Shown: positions 40,763-48,440 of the stretch, piece after piece
How positions within the stretch are numbered: position 1 is the stretch's first letter
Layout of the letters: each line of letters opens with the position of its first letter
Origin: Kitasatospora terrestris
GTDB taxonomy: Bacteria; Actinomycetota; Actinomycetes; Streptomycetales; Streptomycetaceae
Direction of reading: 5' to 3'
Assembly (NCBI RefSeq): GCF_039542905.1
Contig: NZ_BAABIS010000001.1
Span: forward strand, 4,650,001 to 4,714,000
DNA length: 64,000 nt
Notes under the pieces: generated by a model
Told to the model about the DNA's origin: nothing
Databases searched by the model: none
Seen by the model: only the letters and a program-made list of their open reading frames with translations
Translations under genes and position numbers: made by a program

Positions 40763-41295
40763 GATGTCCTCCCAAAGCGCATCGAAATGGCGGGGAGGGG
40801 GGCTCCGCGTTGCAGCGCGGACCCCCCAGCCCACAGATTGAGACCGAACAGCGCTTGCGCGGTGCCGCCCGGCTGAGCTGAAGCCTTCCGCATGCGGCCG
40901 ATCCGGACAAGCGCATTGCTGGGCGATCTTCGTCCCGCTTTCGCCCGTAATCCCACGCGCTAGGTCACCACGGAGTGTGACCGAACTGTGGTCCATGGGC
41001 CAACGTCGCACCACTCTCCGATGATCAATAACTCCGGAGTGTTACGTCACGATTGTGCAACGGGCGCAAGATCCGCCTGGAACGCGCCAGGGCTTCAGGG
41101 TCGCGGAGTGGTCCAGGTCAATTCGCTGCCACGGCCGGCCCTGGATCCGCACGGATTCTGATGCTCAATTGGGTCGGCCCCTGCTGGATGGCCGAGAGGT
41201 GCATCCGATCCCTGGGGAATGTCTGCGGGCAGGTTGCTTCTGCTGTCTCCCATGGTGCTGAGCGGAGTTGGAACAATCCGAGGTTGAACTCGCGA
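40763..41295. other. 533-bp non-coding stretch of the island, with operator-like repeats
   Basis: No gene is supported. It contains GGTCAC-N8-GTGACC (40963-40982), the palindrome ACTCCGGAGT (41031-41040), and the repeated motif CGGAGTGT(G/T)AC at about 40972-40981 and 41035-41045. Base composition is visibly lower in G+C than the flanking genes. It probably holds the promoter of the secreted-protein gene plus degraded mobile DNA. Confidence 0.6.
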
Positions 41296-41590
41296 TGTCG
41301 GTGATCAGGCCGGTCGCGGCCGGACAGCCGTCGACGAGCTGAGGCCAGTACTGGATCTTCCGTAAGCCGCGCCTGACCGTCCGCACGGGGTGGTCCGGCT
41401 CGGCGAAGGCGACGTTGGCCAGGGAGCCGCGTCGCAGCAGCGGCCAGATGCCCTCGACCGGGTTGAGGCCAGGCGCGTACGGGGGCAACTGGTAGAGGGT
41501 GGGCCAGTTCTGGGCGGCGACGAACTCCTCCGTCCCGGCGGCCAGATGGGACTTCAGGTTGTTCCGGATCAGAACGATCGGGCGATGAGC
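41296..41590 (-). pseudogene. IS630-type transposase, C-terminal remnant
   Basis: The minus-strand frame encodes about 95 residues of a DDE endonuclease: PIVLIRNNLKSHLAAGTEEFVAAQ, LYQLPPYAPGLNPVEGIWPLL, then LANVAF and a terminal LVDGCPAATGLI. The YAPxLNPVE motif with the final catalytic Glu is present, but the Asp normally in the (W/R)DN position is Asn, and everything N-terminal is missing. No intact terminal inverted repeats were seen. It marks the right side of the island. Confidence 0.8.
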
Positions 41591-41702
41591 GGTCCGTCGT
41601 TCACGCGGGGAGCCCTCCCCGGGGTGCGGTCGCAGACTTTCCAGTGTCCCGCACTCGGGTGGAAAGGGGTGACCGGTTCGGCGGGGGATCGTTGGGCAGG
41701 GC

Positions 41703-41978
41703 ATGAACAAGCGGAACCGCATTCTCGCCGGCCTCGCGCTCTCGGGCGCCGCTCTCGCCACCGCCATGGGCGCCGCGCCCGCCCAGGCCGCGGCCACCCC
41801 CGGGCTGGACCAGGTCGCCGACCTGGGGCAGCCGGGCGGACTGTTCGGCAGCGCCGCCTTCCTGGTCACCGGCACGCTGACCGGCGTCGAGCCGAAGATG
41901 CCCGACCCGCAGTCGATCGTCGACGAGGCCAAGAAGCAGAAGGCCGAGCAGGACGCCCAGGCCGCCGCCAAGCACTGA
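41703..41978 (+). CDS. Small secreted protein
   Basis: 91 residues from ATG 41703. N-terminal signal peptide (MNKRNRILAGLALSGAALATAMGAAPAQA, cleavage after AQA about residue 29), then a short mature part ending in a charged Lys/Ala/Gln helix (VDEAKKQKAEQDAQAAAKH). No family is recognised. It ends 17 bp before the convergent helicase-associated gene and lies just outside the probable right edge of the island. Confidence 0.78.
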   Translation: MNKRNRILAGLALSGAALATAMGAAPAQAAATPGLDQVADLGQPGGLFGSAAFLVTGTLTGVEPKMPDPQSIVDEAKKQKAEQDAQAAAKH

Positions 41979-41995
41979 TCCCGGCTCGGCCCGGC

Positions 41996-44533
41996 TCAGG
42001 CGGTCTCGTCGACCTCGGCGACGCCGGTGATCCGGTGCAGGGCGAAGGTCCGCACCTCGTCGGAGAGGTGGTCGTAGGCGGTGACGAAGCCGCCCTCGAC
42101 CTTCACCGGGTCGACCACCCGCTGCGAGGCCAAGCCCTCGGCGTTGACGTAGCCGATCCACATCCGCTCGCCGAGCAGCACCGCGGTCTGCAGCGCCGCC
42201 AGGGTGTCGGCCGCCGCGGTGCGCGGCAGCCGTCCGTCGGCGGCCCGGACGGGCTGCGCGGCCGGCCCGGCCACGGTCTCCCTGCGGACCGCGGTCGCCG
42301 CCCGGTCGCCCGCCCGGATCGCCCGCACGGCGGCGCCGAGCAGGGCCGCGTCCGGACGCGACGGGCCGTCGGGCACCGGCACGGGCGCCGCGCGGGGCGG
42401 GGTGCGGTGGCTGTCCGGACGGGTGATCACCAGATCGCCCTCGGCCGATTCGGCGGCCGGCGCGTACCCCATGGTGCGCAGCACCGACAGCAGCGTGTCG
42501 GGCGGGGCCTGCGCCGCCAGCACGGTCGGCGCGAGCATCCGCAGCCGCAGCTCGGCCGCCCGCCGGTCGGCCATGACCTCGTTCAGCAGCGAGGTGTCGT
42601 CGCAGCGCAGGTACGAGGAGGCGGCGCCGACCCGCAGCACGCCGTGGCGGCGGGCCACGTCGTCGATCAGGTACTCCAGCGGCTGCGGGACGGGCGTGCG
42701 CGAGTGCTTGGCGAGGAAGGCCTTCAGGTCGGCGGCGGTCCGCCCGGCGTCCAGCGCGCGGCGGACCGACTCCGGGGCGAAGCGGTACACGGTGGCGCCG
42801 CCCTTGGACTCGACGTCCGCGCACAGCGCCAGCGCCTGGGCGAGCGGGGTGAGCAGCGGGCCGGGGGCGATCGCGGTCAGGTCGGGCTGCAGGATCACGT
42901 GGTCCAGCGGCTGCGGCAGCAGCGGCTCCAGGGCCGCCACCGGGTCCTCGCCGGCGAGCAGCTCCCGGGCCGGGGAGGCGAGCGCGCCGCGGCCGGTGAC
43001 GCCGAGCGACTCGGCCTCCCGCAGGGTCCATTCGGCGAGCTGCTCGCGCAGCTCGCGGCCGTCCGGCGCGGTCGGCCCGCCGCGCAGCGGGCGGTGCCAG
43101 CGCAGCACCGGCAGCAGCGCGTCGGCGGTCGCGGTGGAGCCCGGCGGCAGTTCGGCGAGCAGGTCGAGGACGGCCCGGCGGACCGCCGGGGCGAGGGTGC
43201 GGTCCAGTTCGGGGCCGAGCGCGGCGCGCTGCTTGCCCTTGCCGTCCGGGGTGCCGGTCAGTCCGGGCACCCGGGTCGAGGCCAGCCAGCTCTCCGCCAG
43301 CACCGCCCACCGCTCGGCGGCGGTCTGCTGCAGCCACAGGTCGTACGCCGGGGTCGGCGCCCAGCGCTCGTCCGCCTCCCCGTCGGGGGCCAGCAGGCCG
43401 GAGGCGTACGCGAGTTCCAGCCAGAACGCGGCGACCGGCTCGGGGCACTCCAGGGTGAGCGCGGCCCGCTTGAGGTCGCGGACGCCCAGGCCGCCGGCGC
43501 GCAGCACCGGGGGTGGCTGCAGGCCCCAGGAGTCGAGCAGTTCCTCGACGGTGCGCACCGCCGTGTACGCCTGGCCGGCGGCGGCGCTGTCGGCGGCCCG
43601 CGGGTCGCGGTGCGCGGCCGGTTCGAGGGCGGGCGGGGCCGGGTCGACGGCGCGGTGGGTGCGGCCGCCGCGCAGGTGCAGGGCGAGCTCGCGGGGCAGC
43701 ACCACGGAGGTGGGGCTGGAGGGGAGCAGCAGGCCGCGGGCCAGCAGCCACTCGACCGGGCTCTGCGCCTGATCGGCGGTCACCTGGCGGGTGGCGTCCG
43801 GGACGGTGCCGGTGGGCGGGCCCCAGACCAGCTTGTCGAGCAGGGCGAGGGCGGGCGGTGGGGCGTCGGCGAGCAGTGCGGCGCACGCCTTGCGATCGCT
43901 CAGCAGGGCGGTGAGTGCGGCGACGGCGGTGACCGGGTCGGCGGTGGGCGGCAGCCCGGCGCCGGCCAGCAGCTGCTGGAGGCGGGCCGGGGACATCCCG
44001 GTGGTGGCCTCGGAGAGGGTCGGCCCGAGGCCGGTGCGGCCGGGGTTGGCGGCGCTCGGCGCGAGGGCCTCGCGGACGGCGATCACCAGGCGCAGGCTGC
44101 TGTCCGGCCCCCAGAGCAGGGCCTGTTCGCGCAGCCGCTCGATCGCGGCGGGCAGCGCGGCGGTGACGGCGGCGCGGTCGACCGGTTCGGCGGCGGGGTG
44201 GGCCTTGACCCGGGCGGGGCCGGCGAGCAGGTTGCGCAGCGCGCTCTCCGGGACGCCCTCGGCGCTGCCGGTGACGGGGGCGGCGGCGAGGGCCTCGGCG
44301 ACCTGCAGGGTGAAGCGGTCCAGGCGTTCCAGGGCGCGCAGGGCGGACGCGCGGCTGGAGAGCCGGGCGGAGAGCTGGGTCAGGTCGGTGGGCACCGGGT
44401 TGAGCAGGTCGGGGCGCACCCGGAGCAGCGCGGCCAGCGCCTCGTCGCTGCGGACGCGGAGCTCCTCGGCCAGCGTGCGGGGGGCGGCGGCAGGGCCCCG
44501 GGAGGGGCGCTGGGCGCTCTGCGGTGCGGTCAT
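41996..44533 (-). CDS. Helicase-associated domain protein (XPB/Ssl2-like, Helicase_C_3)
   Basis: 845 residues. The N-terminal ~500 residues are helical, Leu/Ala/Arg-rich repeats of winged-helix type (LNPVPTDLTQLSARLSSRASAL..., VEWLLARGLLL). Around residues 535-680 the Helicase_C_3/XPB-like segment appears (PLDHVILQPDLTAIAPGPL, YLIDDVARRHG, VLRVGAASSYLRC), and the C-terminus has a WYL-like fold (LQTAVLLGERMWIGYVNAEG, RVVDPVKVEGGFVTAYDHLSDEVRTFALHRITGVAEVDE). No Walker motifs are present, so it is not itself a helicase. I read it as a partner or regulator of the XPB helicase at 35.7-37.3 kb; the genes are now separated by the island. Confidence 0.82.
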   Translation of the reverse strand: MTAPQSAQRPSRGPAAAPRTLAEELRVRSDEALAALLRVRPDLLNPVPTDLTQLSARLSSRASALRALERLDRFTLQVAEALAAAPVTGSAEGVPESALRNLLAGPARVKAHPAAEPVDRAAVTAALPAAIERLREQALLWGPDSSLRLVIAVREALAPSAANPGRTGLGPTLSEATTGMSPARLQQLLAGAGLPPTADPVTAVAALTALLSDRKACAALLADAPPPALALLDKLVWGPPTGTVPDATRQVTADQAQSPVEWLLARGLLLPSSPTSVVLPRELALHLRGGRTHRAVDPAPPALEPAAHRDPRAADSAAAGQAYTAVRTVEELLDSWGLQPPPVLRAGGLGVRDLKRAALTLECPEPVAAFWLELAYASGLLAPDGEADERWAPTPAYDLWLQQTAAERWAVLAESWLASTRVPGLTGTPDGKGKQRAALGPELDRTLAPAVRRAVLDLLAELPPGSTATADALLPVLRWHRPLRGGPTAPDGRELREQLAEWTLREAESLGVTGRGALASPARELLAGEDPVAALEPLLPQPLDHVILQPDLTAIAPGPLLTPLAQALALCADVESKGGATVYRFAPESVRRALDAGRTAADLKAFLAKHSRTPVPQPLEYLIDDVARRHGVLRVGAASSYLRCDDTSLLNEVMADRRAAELRLRMLAPTVLAAQAPPDTLLSVLRTMGYAPAAESAEGDLVITRPDSHRTPPRAAPVPVPDGPSRPDAALLGAAVRAIRAGDRAATAVRRETVAGPAAQPVRAADGRLPRTAAADTLAALQTAVLLGERMWIGYVNAEGLASQRVVDPVKVEGGFVTAYDHLSDEVRTFALHRITGVAEVDETA

Positions 44534-44721
44534 CCGATCCAGAGTAGTCGCCGGGGCGCGGGGGGCGGCAAGTGCTGTGGCGGGACGGGCCGCCGGGGCT
44601 CGCGGGGACGGTGCGGGGCGCGCGGGGGTACGGGGCTCGCGTGGGGCTCCGGTGGTGGGTACCGTCGGGTGCGCGGGCGGGTAGGGCTGGGCGGGGCCGG
44701 ACGAGGCGGGGTGGCGGGGCG

Positions 44722-45465
44722 ATGGCGGGCACGTGGTGGAGCGACGCGGACGGCGGGGCCGGGCCGGGCGGCGACGGGGACGGGGTGTACGTGCCCCCGC
44801 CGCGGCAGCCGGACGGCGAGCCGCCGGTGGCCTTCGACAAGCCCGTGGCCGGTGCCGACCGGATGCCGTCGGAGGACCTGCGGCGGGCGATCGAGAGCGC
44901 CTCGCAGACCGGGCGGCGGATCGACGTGAGCGGGGCGTACCCCGGCTGGGACACCGTGTACTTCGACTTCCGGGCCGAGGAGCGCCCGCCGCCGGTGCCG
45001 TTCGACCCGGTGGTGCCGGCGGACGGGCCCCCGGCGGAGGAGCGGGCCGGGGCGGCCGAGGGCGGTGCCGAGCCGGTGGCGGGCGCGGCCGCCGCCGCGG
45101 CCGGTGCGGTCGCGGGGTGGCGGCCGGCGCCGCTGCTGGTGGTGGGCGCGCTGGCCCTGCTGGCCGGTGCGGTGACCGGGTCGGTCCTGGCGATGCTGGG
45201 CGGCTGGGGTGCGATCTACCTGTCGCGCGGCCTGGGGGACTTCACCAAGAAGGCCGTGGTGCTCGGGGTGCCGCTGGCCTGCATGACCGGCTCGGCGGTC
45301 TGGGCGTGGGGCCGCAGCCGGGGGCGCTGGGGCGAGCCGCTGGCGCAGACCGGCGGGGACTTCGGACAGGCGACCTGGGCATCGGCCCCCGGCGTGCTGC
45401 GGGCGGCGGCCGTGGTGTCGGCGGTCGTGGTGGTGCTGCTGACCCTGCGTCGGCGCGCGGCATAG
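44722..45465 (+). CDS. Membrane protein, unknown function
   Basis: 247 residues from ATG 44722. The first ~110 residues are polar and Gly/Pro/Asp-rich (VYVPPPRQPDGEPP, DVSGAYPGWDTVYFDFRAEERPPPVPFDPVVP); then Ala/Gly-rich linker and four hydrophobic segments from about residue 125 to 245. No family recognised. It is divergent from the helicase-associated gene across 188 bp in which I see no other feature. Confidence 0.7.
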   Translation: MAGTWWSDADGGAGPGGDGDGVYVPPPRQPDGEPPVAFDKPVAGADRMPSEDLRRAIESASQTGRRIDVSGAYPGWDTVYFDFRAEERPPPVPFDPVVPADGPPAEERAGAAEGGAEPVAGAAAAAAGAVAGWRPAPLLVVGALALLAGAVTGSVLAMLGGWGAIYLSRGLGDFTKKAVVLGVPLACMTGSAVWAWGRSRGRWGEPLAQTGGDFGQATWASAPGVLRAAAVVSAVVVVLLTLRRRAA

Positions 45466-45478
45466 CGTTCACCGCCTT

Positions 45479-45586
45479 CCATTGCAACGCCGGACGTGGC
45501 GGACGTTGCAATGGATTCACGCCCATTGCAATGATTTCAAGTCCATGGCCTGCGAGTACTCCTTGAAGGTGCAACGATCGTGTTGC
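45479..45586. promoter_or_regulatory. Cluster of TTGCAA-centred palindromes upstream of the DUF4097 gene
   Basis: Three dyads in 108 bp: CCATTGCAACG-N14-CGTTGCAATGG (45479-45489/45504-45514, perfect 11-bp arms), the perfect palindrome CATTGCAATG (45524-45533), and GCAAC-N6-GTTGC (45571-45575/45582-45586). All share (CA)TTGCAA-type half-sites. They lie between the membrane-protein stop and the DUF4097 start (45648), probably as binding sites of one regulator; the regulator is not identifiable here. Confidence 0.65.
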
Positions 45587-45647
45587 CGGGCTGCCGGTCG
45601 GTGCGTAGCGTTTCCATCGTCAGAAACAAAGACCGAAGGAGCCCGCC

Positions 45648-46313
45648 ATGCAGAAGTTCGCCACCTCCGCCCCCGTCTCCGCCGTCATCGAGATCCCCGC
45701 CGGGCGGGTCCAGGTGATCGCCGCCGACCGGGCCGACGCCACCGTCGACGTCCGCCCCGCCGACCCCCGCCGGAAGCGCGACGTCCAGGCCGCCGAGCGG
45801 ACCACCGTCGACTGGGCCGACGGCGTGCTGCGGGTCAGGGCGCCCGAAGCCGGCAACCGGCTCCTCGGCCCGACCGGCTCGCTGGAGGTCACCGTCCAGC
45901 TGCCCGCAGGCTCCCGGGTCGAGGGCAGGTCCGCCGCCAGCGAGCTGCGCGGTGTGGGCCGCCTCGGCGAGGTCGTCTTCGACGGTGCGTACCGGCGGAT
46001 CAAGATCGACGAGGCGGCGGGCGTCCGCCTCGCCGCGGTCGACGGCGACGTCGAGGTCGGCCGGCTGACCGGTCCGGCGGAGATCAGCACGACGCGGGGC
46101 GACATCCGGATCGCCTCGGCGGCGCGCGGCCTGGTCGTGCTCAGCACCCGGTCCGGCGACATCAGCGTCGCCGCCGCCACCGGGGTCTCCGCCTCGCTGG
46201 ACGCCGGGACCGGCCTCGGCCGGGTCAGCAACGCGCTGCGCAACGACGGCGCGGCCGACCTGGAGATCCGTGCCACCACCGCGCACGGCGACATCAGCGC
46301 CCGCAGCCTCTGA
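45648..46313 (+). CDS. DUF4097 beta-strand-repeat protein
   Basis: 221-residue protein made of short beta-strand repeats: VIEIPAGRVQVIAADRADATVDVRP, LEVTVQLPAGSRVEGRSA, DVEVGRLTGPAEISTTRGDIRI, VLSTRSGDISVAAATG, EIRATTAHGDISARS. Right-handed beta-helix-like folds of this kind are of unknown function. There is no signal peptide or membrane segment. In other actinobacteria the gene often stands next to an ABC transporter; here it is alone. Upstream palindromes suggest tight regulation. Confidence 0.85.
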   Translation: MQKFATSAPVSAVIEIPAGRVQVIAADRADATVDVRPADPRRKRDVQAAERTTVDWADGVLRVRAPEAGNRLLGPTGSLEVTVQLPAGSRVEGRSAASELRGVGRLGEVVFDGAYRRIKIDEAAGVRLAAVDGDVEVGRLTGPAEISTTRGDIRIASAARGLVVLSTRSGDISVAAATGVSASLDAGTGLGRVSNALRNDGAADLEIRATTAHGDISARSL

Positions 46314-46347
46314 AGCGCCCGCAGCCCTCCGGGCCGGGCGCGCGGTG

Positions 46348-47379
46348 TCAGGCGCCGAGGGCGCGCTGGAGCTCGGCGACGAGCAGGTTGGCGCCGGTGT
46401 AGCCGATGCCCTGGAACCACAGCTGGTCGTCCACCGGGAAGGCCCGGTGGGCCCGGACCGCCCCGAGGCCCTGCCAGGCGGTGCTGGCCAGGACGGCGGC
46501 CGCGCCCGAGCGGACCGGGTCGCCGTAGGTGGCGTGGAAGAGGTAGTCGCCGTCCGCCTGGGCGAGCTGGTCGGGGGTGATCCCGGTGTCGGGGCGGTCG
46601 GCGTTCTGGGAGTCCGGCCGGCCGAGGCCGAGGTCGGCGAGGACGGTGCCGATGAAGCTCTGGCGCCCGTAGAGCCGGATGGTCGGCGCCTCGCCCTCGA
46701 CGAAGCGCACGATGCTGATCCGCTTGCCGCCGGCCCCGGCGCCGTTGATCGCCCGGGTGGCCTGGTCGATGTGGCGGGCGTACGCGCCGGTGACCGCGGC
46801 GGCCTGCTCCCGGCGGTCCAGGGCGGCGGCGTGCAGCTGGAAGCCGTCCTTCCACGGGTAGCCGGTGGTCGGGGTGAGGACGGTCGGGGCGAGCGCGCGC
46901 AGGGTGCCGTCATGGCCGCCGTCCCGGGTCTGGTTGGAGAGGATCAGCTGCGGCCGGGTGGCCGCGATCCGGGCGGCGTCGGGGGCGGCGCCGATGTCGC
47001 CGACCACGGCGACCTGGGCCAGCCGGGAGGCCGGCCAGTAGTCCGGGAGGCCGGCGTCGAGCGGGGCCTTGGCGGCGCCGACAGGGGTGATCCCGAGGGT
47101 CATCGCGGAGTCGAGCTCGGCGGTGTCCAGGGTGACCACCCGGGTCGCGCCGCCCGGCACGGTGACCGGGCCGGTGACGGTGGTGACGGTCACGTCGGGG
47201 GTCGGCGAGGGGGTGGGGGAGGGCGGATCCGAGGCGGCCGTCCCGGTGCCGGAGTCGGAGGCCGGCAGCAGCGTGCCGCCGGCGGGGCCCGGCGAGCCGC
47301 CGGAGCAGCCCGCGAGCAGGGCGGCGCCCAGGGCGCCGAGCCCGGCGAGCGCGGTCCGGCGTGACATCGGATCTGGCAC
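46348..47379 (-). CDS. Iron-siderophore-type ABC substrate-binding lipoprotein
   Basis: 343 residues from GTG 47379 (GGAGG 8 nt upstream). The signal region has twin arginines (MSRRTALAGLGALGAALLAGC) with a lipobox, so it may be a Tat lipoprotein. After a Ser/Thr/Pro linker, the periplasmic-binding-protein type III fold follows: VVTLDTAELDSAMTLGITPVGAAK, VGDIGAAPDAARIAATRPQLILSNQ, ISIVRFVEGEAPTIRLYGRQSFIGTVLADLGLGRP. These bind ferric siderophores. No permease or ATPase is adjacent, and no obvious DmdR/IdeR box was found upstream. Confidence 0.88.
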   Translation of the reverse strand: MPDPMSRRTALAGLGALGAALLAGCSGGSPGPAGGTLLPASDSGTGTAASDPPSPTPSPTPDVTVTTVTGPVTVPGGATRVVTLDTAELDSAMTLGITPVGAAKAPLDAGLPDYWPASRLAQVAVVGDIGAAPDAARIAATRPQLILSNQTRDGGHDGTLRALAPTVLTPTTGYPWKDGFQLHAAALDRREQAAAVTGAYARHIDQATRAINGAGAGGKRISIVRFVEGEAPTIRLYGRQSFIGTVLADLGLGRPDSQNADRPDTGITPDQLAQADGDYLFHATYGDPVRSGAAAVLASTAWQGLGAVRAHRAFPVDDQLWFQGIGYTGANLLVAELQRALGA

Positions 47380-47424
47380 GGGGGAGACCTCCGGGGCGGT
47401 GGGACTGCCTACGGATTATGTCCG

Positions 47425-47437
47425 ATATGGGCCGTAT
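47425..47437. promoter_or_regulatory. ATATGGGCCGTAT near-palindrome between divergent genes
   Basis: 13-bp dyad with one mismatched pair in the 91-bp gap between the siderophore-binding lipoprotein (minus) and the HAD phosphatase (plus). It could be an operator for either. Weak by itself. Confidence 0.3.
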
Positions 47438-47470
47438 GTCGCCCAAGATGGGATCACTAGGCTGTGTCCC

Positions 47471-48076
47471 ATGGCTCTCACCGTCGGTTTCGACCTCGAT
47501 ATGACCCTGCTCGACACCCGCCCCGGCATCAAGGCGACCTACGACGTGCTGTCCGCCGAGACGGGCACGTTCATCGACAGCGAGCTGGCGGTCAGCCGGC
47601 TGGGGCCGCCGCTGGTGCAGGAGATCGGCAACTGGTTCCCGCCGGAGCGGGTGGCGGCCGCGACCGACCGCTACCGCGAGCTGTACGTCGAGTACGCGGT
47701 GCCCGGCTCGGCGCTGCTGCCGGGGGCCCGCGAGGCGGTCGAGGCGATCCGCGCCCGCGGCGGCAAGGTCCTGGTGATCACCGGCAAGTACGAGCCGAAC
47801 GCCCGGCTGCACCTGGACCACGAAGCGCTCGGGGTGGACGTGCTGGTCGGCGACCTGTGGGCGGAGACCAAGGGCGACGCGCTGCGCGAGCACGGCGCGC
47901 ACGTCTACGTCGGCGACCACCTGGGCGACATCGTCGGCGCGCGGGCGGCCGGCGCGGTGGCGGTCGGGGTGGCCACCGGCCCGTACTCGGCGGCGGAGCT
48001 CACGGCGGCCGGCGCCGACGTGGTGCTGGCCGACCTGACGGAGTTCCCGGCCTGGCTGGCGGGCTACGCGGCCTGA
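47471..48076 (+). CDS. HAD-superfamily hydrolase, phosphoglycolate phosphatase-like
   Basis: 201 residues from ATG 47471. Motif I is GFDLDMTLLDTRPG (residues 6-19, nucleophile Asp about 8), the cap domain follows, motif II is VLVITGKYEPN, and motif IV is VYVGDHLGDIVGARAAGA (about 154-171). It dephosphorylates a small phosphate ester; the substrate is unknown. The 3' end overlaps the convergent small membrane protein gene by 13 bp. Confidence 0.9.
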   Translation: MALTVGFDLDMTLLDTRPGIKATYDVLSAETGTFIDSELAVSRLGPPLVQEIGNWFPPERVAAATDRYRELYVEYAVPGSALLPGAREAVEAIRARGGKVLVITGKYEPNARLHLDHEALGVDVLVGDLWAETKGDALREHGAHVYVGDHLGDIVGARAAGAVAVGVATGPYSAAELTAAGADVVLADLTEFPAWLAGYAA

Positions 48077-48303
48077 CGCCCGCGCAGCCGGCGGCGCTGG
48101 GCCCGGGCGGAGACCAGCATCCCGGCGAGCGAGACCAGGAAGCCGACCGGCATCAGCATGCACAGCCAGTACGCGAAGCTGGGGAAGCGGTCGAAGTCGA
48201 AGAACATCGGCACGAAGGTGACGAGGGTGGCGACGGCGCCGAAGCCGAAGACCAGGCCCCCGGCGCGGACCAGGACATCACCACGGTCGGTCTCACTGTT
48301 CAC
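48064..48303 (-). CDS. Small membrane protein
   Basis: 79 residues with two hydrophobic segments (about 14-30 and 44-65) separated by FFDFDRFPSFAYW and followed by a strongly basic end (SARAQRRRLRGRQAA). Typical of small actinobacterial membrane proteins of unknown function. Confidence 0.72.
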   Translation of the reverse strand: MNSETDRGDVLVRAGGLVFGFGAVATLVTFVPMFFDFDRFPSFAYWLCMLMPVGFLVSLAGMLVSARAQRRRLRGRQAA

Positions 48304-48440
48304 GGCTGGCGCTCCTCAGGCATTCGGGACCGGTCCAGTCTCGCAGAGCCGCCCGCCCCCGCCGATCGGCGGGGGCGCGGGCCCTCGGGCTCAGCCTGGA
48401 CGCGCAGGGCCGGGCGGGATCGCGCGGGCATCCTGGACGG

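Noticed and set aside
41053..41304. Two short overlapping ORFs between the secreted-protein promoter and the transposase remnant
   Set aside because: No ribosome-binding site, no recognisable protein, and neither frame continues into a conserved sequence.
41390..44929. A 1179-codon plus-strand ORF opposite the helicase-associated gene
   Set aside because: Shadow of the minus-strand gene, crossing the small secreted-protein gene and the transposase remnant; repetitive Gly/Arg composition.
47380..47470. An iron box (DmdR/IdeR) before the siderophore-binding lipoprotein
   Set aside because: No TTAGGTTAGGCTAACCTAA-like sequence; the ATATGGGCCGTAT dyad does not match it.
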